From: Mercurialis annua
Taxonomy: Eukaryota; Streptophyta; Magnoliopsida; Malpighiales; Euphorbiaceae
NCBI RefSeq assembly: GCF_937616625.2
Contig: NC_065571.1
Span: forward strand, 32,139,879 to 32,203,878
Length of the DNA: 64,000 nt
Direction of reading: 5' to 3'
The notes below the pieces were generated by a model, which was given only the letters and a program-made list of their open reading frames with translations, searched no databases and had not been told where the DNA came from. Both the position numbers and the translations under genes were made by a program. The stretch's first letter is position 1. Every line of letters starts with the position of its first letter. Positions 56,690-64,000 of the stretch are shown in pieces.

Positions 56690-58820
56690 TGGATTTGTTT
56701 GTAACATTTGTAAATGTTTGACTTAAATCGCTAAAGTGGGAAAACGTTTGGATTTGTTTCGAAACGTTTCTAAACGTTTGGCTTAAATCGCTAAAAATGT
56801 GAAACGTTTGGATTTGTTTCGTAACGTTTCTATACGTTTGGCTTAAATCGCTAAAAAGAAGAAAAGTTTGGATTTGTTTGGTAACACTTGTAAACGTTTG
56901 GCTTAAATCGCTAAAATGGTGAAACATTTGGATTTGTTTCGTAACGTTTGTAAACGTTTGGCTTAAATCTCTAAAAAGACGAAACATTTAGTTTTGTTTC
57001 GTAATGTTTTAAACGTTTGGATTTGTTTCATAACGTTTGTAAATGTTCGGCTTTAGTTGCTAAAAAGGTGAAACGCTTTTATTTGTTTCGTAATGTTTCA
57101 AAACGTTTGGCTTAAATCGCTAAAAAGGTGAAACGTTTGGATTTATTTCGTAACGTTTGTAAACATTTACCTTAAATCGCTAAAAAGGTGAAACGTTTGG
57201 ATTTGTTTCGTAACGTTTAAAATCGTTTGGATTCAATCCCTAAAAAGTTTAAACGTTTCGATTTGTTTCATAACTTTTGTAAACGTTCGGCTTAAATTAC
57301 CAAAAAGGTGAAACGTTTGGATTTGTTTATAACGTTTGCAAATTTTTGGTTTAAATCGGTAAAGTGGGAAAACGTTTGGATTTGTTTCGTAACGTTTCTA
57401 AATGTTTGTCTTAAATCACAAAAAAGGTGAAACGTTTGGATTTATTTCGAAACTTTTCTAAGCGTTTGGCTTAAATGCTTAAAATGGGAAACGTTTGGAT
57501 TTGTTTCGTAACGTTTCTAAATGTTTGGCTTAAATCGCTAAAGAGGTGAAACGTTTGGATTTGTTTGGTAACACTTGTAAACCTTTGGCTTAAATCGCTA
57601 AAAGGTGAAACATTTGGATTAGTTTTGTAACGTTTGTAAACGTTTGGCTTAAATCTCTAAAAACGCAGAACGTTTGGTTTTGTTTCGTAACGTTTTAAAC
57701 GTTTGGATTTGTTTCTTAACGTTTGTAAACGTTCGGCTTTAGTTGCGAAAAAGGTGAAACGCTTGGATTTGTTTCGTAATGTTTCTAAACGTTTGGCTTA
57801 AATCGCTAAAAAGGTGAAACGTTTGGATTTGTTTCGTAACATTTGTAAACGTTTGGCTTAAATCGCTAAAAAGGTGAAACGTTTGGATTTGTTTCATAAA
57901 GTTTGAAATCGTTTGGATTCAATCCTTAAAAAGTTTAAACGTTTGTATTTATTTCATAACTTTTGTAAACGTTCTGCTTAAATTGCTAAAAAGGTGAAAT
58001 GCTTGGATTTGTTTCGTAACGTTTGTGAATGTTTAGCTTGTATTGCTAAAAAGGTTAAACGTTTGGATTTGTTTCGTAACGTTTGTCAACGTTTGTCTTA
58101 TATCGCTAAAAAGGTGAAACGTTTGGATTTTTTCCGTAACATTTGTAAACGTTTGGCTGCAATCACTATAAAGGTGAAACGTTTAGATTTGTTTTATAAC
58201 GTTTGTAAACTTTCGGCATAAATTGCTAAAAAGGTGAAACGCTTGGATTTGTTTCATAACGTTTCTAAATGTTTGGCTTAAATCGCTAAAAATGGGAAAC
58301 ATTTGGATTTATTTCGTAACGTTTCTAAACGTTCGGCTTAAATTGCTAAAAAGGTGAAACGTTTGGATTTGTTTATAACGTTTGTAAATGTTTGGTTTAA
58401 ATCGCTAAAGTGGGAAAACGTTTGGATTTTTTTCCGTAATATTTGTAAATGTTTGTCTTAAATTTCTAAAAAGGTGAAACGTTTGGATTTATTTCGAAAC
58501 GTTTCTAAACGTTTGACTTAAATCGCTAAAAATTGGAAACGTTTAGATTGGTTTCGTAACGTTTCTAAACGTTGGCTTAAATAGCTAAAAAGGTGAAATG
58601 CTTGGATTTGTTTCGTAACGTTTGTGAATGTTTAGCTTGTATTGCTAAAAAGGTGAAACGTTTGTATTTGTTCCGTAACGTTTGTAAATGTTTGGCTTAT
58701 ATCGCTAAAAAGGTAAAACGTTTGGAATTTTTTCGTAACATTTATAAACGTTTGGCTGCAATCACTATAAAGGTGAAACGTTTAGATTTGTTTCATAACG
58801 TTTGTAAACTTTCGGCATAA
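56690..58820 (+). repeat. further higher-order satellite duplications
   Basis: 56820-57105 matches 57507-57785 (offset about 688), with the rare GGTAACACTTGTAAAC and CGGCTTTAGTTGC variants in order. 57994-58221 matches 58593-58820 (offset 599), with TTAGCTTGTATTGC and GGCTGCAATCACTATAAAGG. Confidence 0.75.
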
Positions 58821-61800
58821 ATTGCTAAAAGGTGAAACGTTTGGATTTGATTCGTAACGTTTCTAAACATTTTGCTTAAATCGCTAAAAAGGTGAAACAT
58901 TTAAATTTGTTTCCGAACGTTTGTAAACGTTTGGCTTATATTGCCAAAAAGGTGAAACGCTTGGATTTGTTTCGTAACGTTTGTAAACGTTTGGCTTAAA
59001 TTGCTAAAAAGGTGAAACTCTTGGTTTTGTTTTGTAACGTTTGTAAAGGTTTGGCCTAAATCGCTAAAAATGTGAAACGTTTGGATTTGTTTCGTAACGT
59101 TTTAAACGTTTGGTTTTGTTTCATTACGTTTGTAATCGTTGGGCTTAAATCGCTAAAAATGTGAAACGTTTGGATTTGTTTTATAACATTTTAAATGTTT
59201 GTTTTGTTTCATAACGTTTGTAAATGTTTGACTTAAATTGCTAAAAAGGGGAAACGTTTTGATTTGTTTCTTAACGTTTGTAAATGTTTGGCTTAAATTG
59301 CTTAAAAGACGAAACGTATGGATTTGTTTCGTAACGTTTGGCTTAAATCGCTTAAAAGGTGAAACGTTGGGATTTGTTTCGCAAAGTTTGTAAACGTTGG
59401 GCTTAAATCGCTAAAAAGGTGAAACGTTTCAATTTATTTTGTAATGTTTGTAAACGTTTGGATTAAATCGCTAAAAAATTGAAACGTTTGAATTTGTTTC
59501 ATAAAATTTGTAAACGTTTGGCTTAAATCGCTACGAAGGTGAAACTCTTGGATTTGTTTCTGAACATTTGTAAACGTTTGGATTAAATTGCTAAAAAGGC
59601 GAAACGCTTGGATTTGTTTCGTAACGTTAGTAAGCGTTTGGCTTAAATTGCTAAAAAGGTGAAATGCTTGGTTTTGTTTCGTAAAGTTTGTAAAGGTTTG
59701 GCTTAAATCGCTTAAAATGTAAAACGTTTAGATTTGTTTAGTAACTTTTTAAACGTCTAGTTTTATTTCGCAACGTGTGTAAACGTTTGGCTTATATAGC
59801 TAAAAATGTGAAACGTTTGAATTTGTTTCGTAATGTTTAATATGTTTGGTTTTGGTTCGTAACGTTTGTAAACATCTGGCTTAAATCGTTAAAAAGTTGA
59901 AACGTTTGGATTTGTTTCGTAAAGTATGTAAACGTTTGGCATAAATTGCTAAAATGGCAAAACGTTTGGATTAGTTTTGTAACGTTTGTAAACGTTTGGC
60001 TTAAATCGCTAAAAAGGTGAAACGTCGGGATTTTTTTATAACATTTGTAATCGTTTGGCTTAAATCGTTAAAAAGGTGAAATTTTTCAATTTGTTTTGTA
60101 ACGTTTGGCTTAAATCGCTCAAAAGGTGAAACGTTTGGATTCGTTTCGTAAACTTTGTAAACGTTTAACATAAATCGCTAACAAGGTGAAACATTTGGAT
60201 TTGTTTCGTAGCGCTTGTAAAGGTTTGGCTTAAATTGCTAAAAAGGTGAAACGCTTGGATTTGTTTCGTAACGTTTTTAAACGTTCAGCTTAAATTGCTA
60301 AAAAGGTGACACACTTGGATTTGTTTCGTAACATTTGTAAACGTTTGGCTTAAATTGCTAAATTAGAGAAACATTTGGATTTGCTTCATAACCTTTGTAA
60401 ACGTTTGGCTTAAATTGCTAAAAAGGTGAAACGTTTGGATTTGTTTCGTTACGTTTGTATACGTTTGGTTTAAAACGCTAAAAAGGTGAAAAAGTTGGAT
60501 TTGTTTCGTAACGTTTGTAAACGTTTGGCTTAAATCCTTAAAACGGTAAAACGTTTGGATTTGTTTCTTAACGTTTCAAACATTTGGCTTAAATTGCTAA
60601 AAAGGTGAAACGCTTGGATTTGGATCGTGACGTTTGTAAACATTTGGCTTAAATTGCTAAAAAGATGAAACACATCGATTTGCTTCATTACCTTTGTAAA
60701 TGTTTGGCTTAAATTGCTAGAAAGGTGATATGCTGTCTTTTTGTTTCGTAACGTTTGTAAATATCTGGCTTAAATTGCTAAAAATGTGAAACGTTTGGAT
60801 TTTTTTCGTAATGTTTATAAAAGTTTGGCGTTAATCGCTAAAAAGGTGAAACATTTGGATTTGTTTCGTAACGTTTGTAAACGTTTTGCATAAATCTCTA
60901 AAAAGGTGAAATGCTTGGATTTGTTTCGCAACGTTTAAAACATTTGGCTTAAATTGCTAAATTAGGAAACGTATAGATTTGTTTCGTAACATTTGTAAAC
61001 TTTTGGCTTAATTTGCTCAAAAGATGAAACATTTGGTTTTGTTTCGTAACGTTTGTAAACGTTCGGCTTAAATCGCTGAAAAGGTGAAACGTTTGGATTT
61101 GTTTCATACCGTGTGTAAACGTTTGGCTTAAATTGCTAAAAAGGTGAAACGCTTGGATTTGTTTTGTAACGTTTGTAAATGTTTGGCTTAAATTCCTAAA
61201 TAGGTGAAACGCTTGGATTTGTTTCGGAACGTTTGTAAAAGTTTTGCTTAAATTGCTAAAAAGGTAAAAAGCTTGGTTTTGTTTCCAAACGTTTGTATAG
61301 GTTTTGCTTAAATCGCTAAAAATGTGAAACGTTTGAATTTGTTTCGTAACGTTTAAATGTTTATTTTGTTTCGAAACGTTTGTAAAGGTTTGGCTTAAAT
61401 CGCTAAAAATGTGAAACGTTTGGATTTGTTTCGTAGCGTTTTAAATGTTTGGTTTTTTTTGTAACGTTTGCAAACGTTTGGCTCAAATCGCTAAAAAGGG
61501 GAAACGTTTGGATTTGTTTCATAACGTTTGGAAACGTTTGGCTTAAATTGCTAAAAAAGGTGAAACGTTTGGATTTGTTTCGTAATGTTTGTAAACGTTT
61601 GGCTTAAATCGTTAAAATGGTGAAACATTTGGATTTACTTTATAAACTTTGTAAACGTTTGACTTAAATTTAAAGGTGGAACATTTAGATTTTTTTTGTA
61701 ACGTTTGTAAACGTTTGGCTTACATTGCTAAATAAGTGAAACGTTTGGATTTGTTTCGTAGCGTTTTTAAATGTTTGGCTTAAATCGCTAAAAAGGTGAA

Positions 61801-63723
61801 ACGTTTGGATTTGTTTGTAACATTTGTAAACGTTTGGCATAAATTACTAAAAAGGTGAAACACCTGGATTTGCTTTGTTACGTTTGTAAACGTTTGGCTT
61901 AAATTGCTAAAAAGGTGAAACGCTTGGTTTTTCTTTCGTAACGTTTGTAAACGTTTGGCTTAAATTGCTAAAAATGGGAAACGTTTGGATTTGTTTCGTA
62001 ACATTTGTAAACATTTGACTTCAATCGCTATAAAGGTGAAATGTTTGGATTTGTTTCGTAACATTTGTAAACGTTTGGTATAAATCGCTAAAAAGGTGAA
62101 ACGTTTGGATTTGTTTCGTAACGTTTTACACGTATGGCTTAAATCGCTAAAATTGGGAAACATTTAGATTTCTTTCGTAACGTTTGTAAACGTTTGGCTT
62201 AAATTGCTAAAATGGGGAAACGTTTGATTTTGTTTCGTAACTTTTGTAAACGTTCGGCTTAAATCGCTAAAAAGGTGAAAGGTTTGGATTTGTTTCGTAA
62301 CGTTTGTAAACGTTTGGCTTAAATTGCTAAAAAGGAGAAACGCTTGGATTTGTTTCGGAACGTTTGAAAATTCGGCTTAAATTGCTAAAAAGAGGAAACG
62401 CTTGGTTTTATTTCGTAACGTTTGTAAACGTTTCGCGTAAATCGCTAAAAATATGAAACGTCTGGATTTGTTTCGTAACGTTTTAAACGTTTTTTTTATT
62501 TTGTAACGTTTGTAATCATTTCGCTTAAATCGCTAAAAATGTGAAACGTTTGGATTTGTTTTGTAACATTTTCAATGATTAGTTTTGTTTCGTAACGTTT
62601 GTAAACGTTTGGCTTAAATCGTTTAAAAGGGGAAACGTTTGGATTTGTTTCGTAACGTTTGTAAACGTTTGGCTTTAAATTGCTAAAAAGGAGAAACGTT
62701 TAGATTAGTTTCGTAACGTTCGTAAACGTTTGGCTTAAATCGCTAAAAAGATAAAAGTTGGAATTTGTTTTGTAACGTTTGTAAACGTTTGGCTTAAATC
62801 GCTAAAAAGGTGAAACATTTCAATTTGTTTTGCAGCGTTTGGCTTAAATCGCTAAAAAGGAGAAACGTTTGGATTTGTTTCGTAACGTTTGTAAACATTT
62901 GGCTTAATTCGCTAAAAAGGTGAAATATTTGGATTTGTTTCGTAGCGTTTGTAAAGGTTTGACTTATATTGCAAAAAAGGTGAAACGCTTGGATTTCATT
63001 CGTAACGTTTGTAAACGTTTGGCTTAAATTGCTAAAAAGGTGAAACGCTTGGATTTGTTTCGTAACGTTTGGCTTATATCGCTAAAAAGGTGAAATGTTT
63101 GGATTTGTTTTGTAATGTTTGTAAACGTTTGATTTAAATTGCTAAAAAGGTTAAACGTTTGGATTTGTTTCGGAACGTTTGTAAACGTTTCGCTTAAATC
63201 CCTACAAAAGGTGAAAAGTTTGGATTTTTTTCATAACGTTTGTAAACGTTTGTCTTAAATCGCAAAAAAGGTAAAACACTTGGATTTGTATCGTAACGTT
63301 TGTAAACGTTTGGCTTAAATTGCTAAAAAGGGGAAATGCATCGATTTGCTTCATTAAGTTTGTAAACATTTAGCTTAAATTGCTAAAAAGGTGAAATGCT
63401 TCGTTTTTGTTTCGTAACGTTTGTAAACGTTTGGCTTAGATTGCTAAAAATGTGAAACATTTGGATTTGTTTCGTTATGTTTTAAACGTTTGTTTTGTTT
63501 CGAAACGTTTGTAAAGGTTTGGCTTTAATCGCTAAAAATGTGAAATGTTTGGATTTGTTTCGTAGCGTTTTAAATGTTTGTTTTTGTTTCGTAACATTTG
63601 TAAACGTTCGGCTTAAATCGCTAAAAAGAAAAGACGTTTGGTTTTGTTTCGTAACATTTGTAAACATTCGGCTTATATCTCTAAAAAGGGAAAACGTTTG
63701 GATCTGTTTCGTAACGTTTGTCA

Positions 63724-64000
63724 ATCCAAATGTTTCACCTTTTTATCGATTTAAGCCAAAAGTTTACAAACTTTACGAAACAGATCCAAATGTTTCACCT
63801 TTTTAGCAATTTAAGCCAAATGTTACAAAACCAATCCAAACGTTTCACCTTTTTAGCAATTTAAACCAAATGTTACAAAACCAATTGAAACGTTTCAAGT
63901 TTTTAGCGATTTAAGCCAAACATTTACAAACGATACGAAACTAATCCAACCGTTTCGGCTTTTTAGCAATTTAAGCCAAACGTTTACAAACGTTATGAAA
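63724..64000 (-). repeat. inverted satellite segment at window end
   Basis: Orientation switches after CGTAACGTTTGTCAATCC, and monomers run in reverse to the window edge, so the extent beyond 64000 is unknown. Confidence 0.9.

Larger units (their letters stand above)
53021..64000 (+). repeat. 60-bp satellite array, block 5
   Basis: Same monomer, mostly plus orientation, continuing to the end of the window. Reversed stretches lie at about 54590-54735, 55680-55825 and from about 63724 to 64000. Multi-monomer duplications of about 600, 690 and 1089 bp are visible. No gene is seen in 11 kb. Confidence 0.97.

Noticed and set aside
1..64000. CRISPR-like array of regularly spaced repeats
   Set aside because: Monomers abut with no unique spacers, no cas genes are present, and the context is a plant genome with retrotransposons.
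1..64000. CENP-B-box-like motif in the satellite (TTTCGTAACG)
   Set aside because: Only the TTCG part fits; the conserved A and CGGG positions are absent. Plants also generally lack a clear CENP-B system.

Overview
This window looks like plant nuclear heterochromatin, probably from a eudicot; I cannot name the species. The evidence is about 33 kb of a 60-bp satellite, five LTR-retrotransposon units of plant lineages (Tekay-like and Tat-like Ty3/gypsy, and Ty1/copia), and GT-AG introns. I see no host protein gene, rRNA, tRNA or CRISPR array. Nearly all ORFs in the satellite are by-products of a 60-bp (20-codon) repeat that lacks stops.

Layout. 1-8749: satellite. 8750-21270: a Tekay-like solo LTR (TSD GTTTT at both ends) split by a complete but mutated Tat-like element at 10061-19648 (TSD GAAAG, 412-bp LTRs). 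21271-28279: satellite. 28280-33936: a minus-strand Tekay-like element without pol (TSD AGCTT). 33937-35290: satellite. 35291-39274: a recent minus-strand copia element with an uninterrupted pol but no gag. 39275-43969: satellite. 43970-53020: a plus-strand Tekay-like element with 2.5-kb LTRs, a gag-like remnant and no pol. 53021-64000: satellite. The satellite was the original landscape. The elements landed in it later, and the Tat-like element then landed in one of them.

The satellite monomer carries three AACGTT palindromes spaced 20, 10 and 30 bp apart. The array has orientation switches and higher-order duplications of about 0.39, 0.6-0.7, 0.81 and 1.09 kb, some of them cut apart by the retroelements. 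One duplicate preserves the empty insertion site of the 28280-33936 element.

The most unusual object is the Tat-like element. Its minus-strand gag-pol has several frameshifts and stops. Two separate 65-nt GT-AG segments with CTAAT branch-like sites also interrupt the second RNase H and the integrase, and removing either restores the frame exactly. On the opposite strand between pol and the 3' LTR lies a second gene of three exons with its own G-box/TATA promoter-like sequence. It resembles the 'putative gypsy type transposon' family, has a coiled coil, and is now broken by two stops and a frameshift.

The two Tekay-like elements without pol share related LTRs, including CpG-rich inverted-repeat clusters about 400 bp downstream of the putative TATA box. 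Their internal regions are purine-rich on the sense strand and largely non-coding, so they were probably mobilised by other elements.
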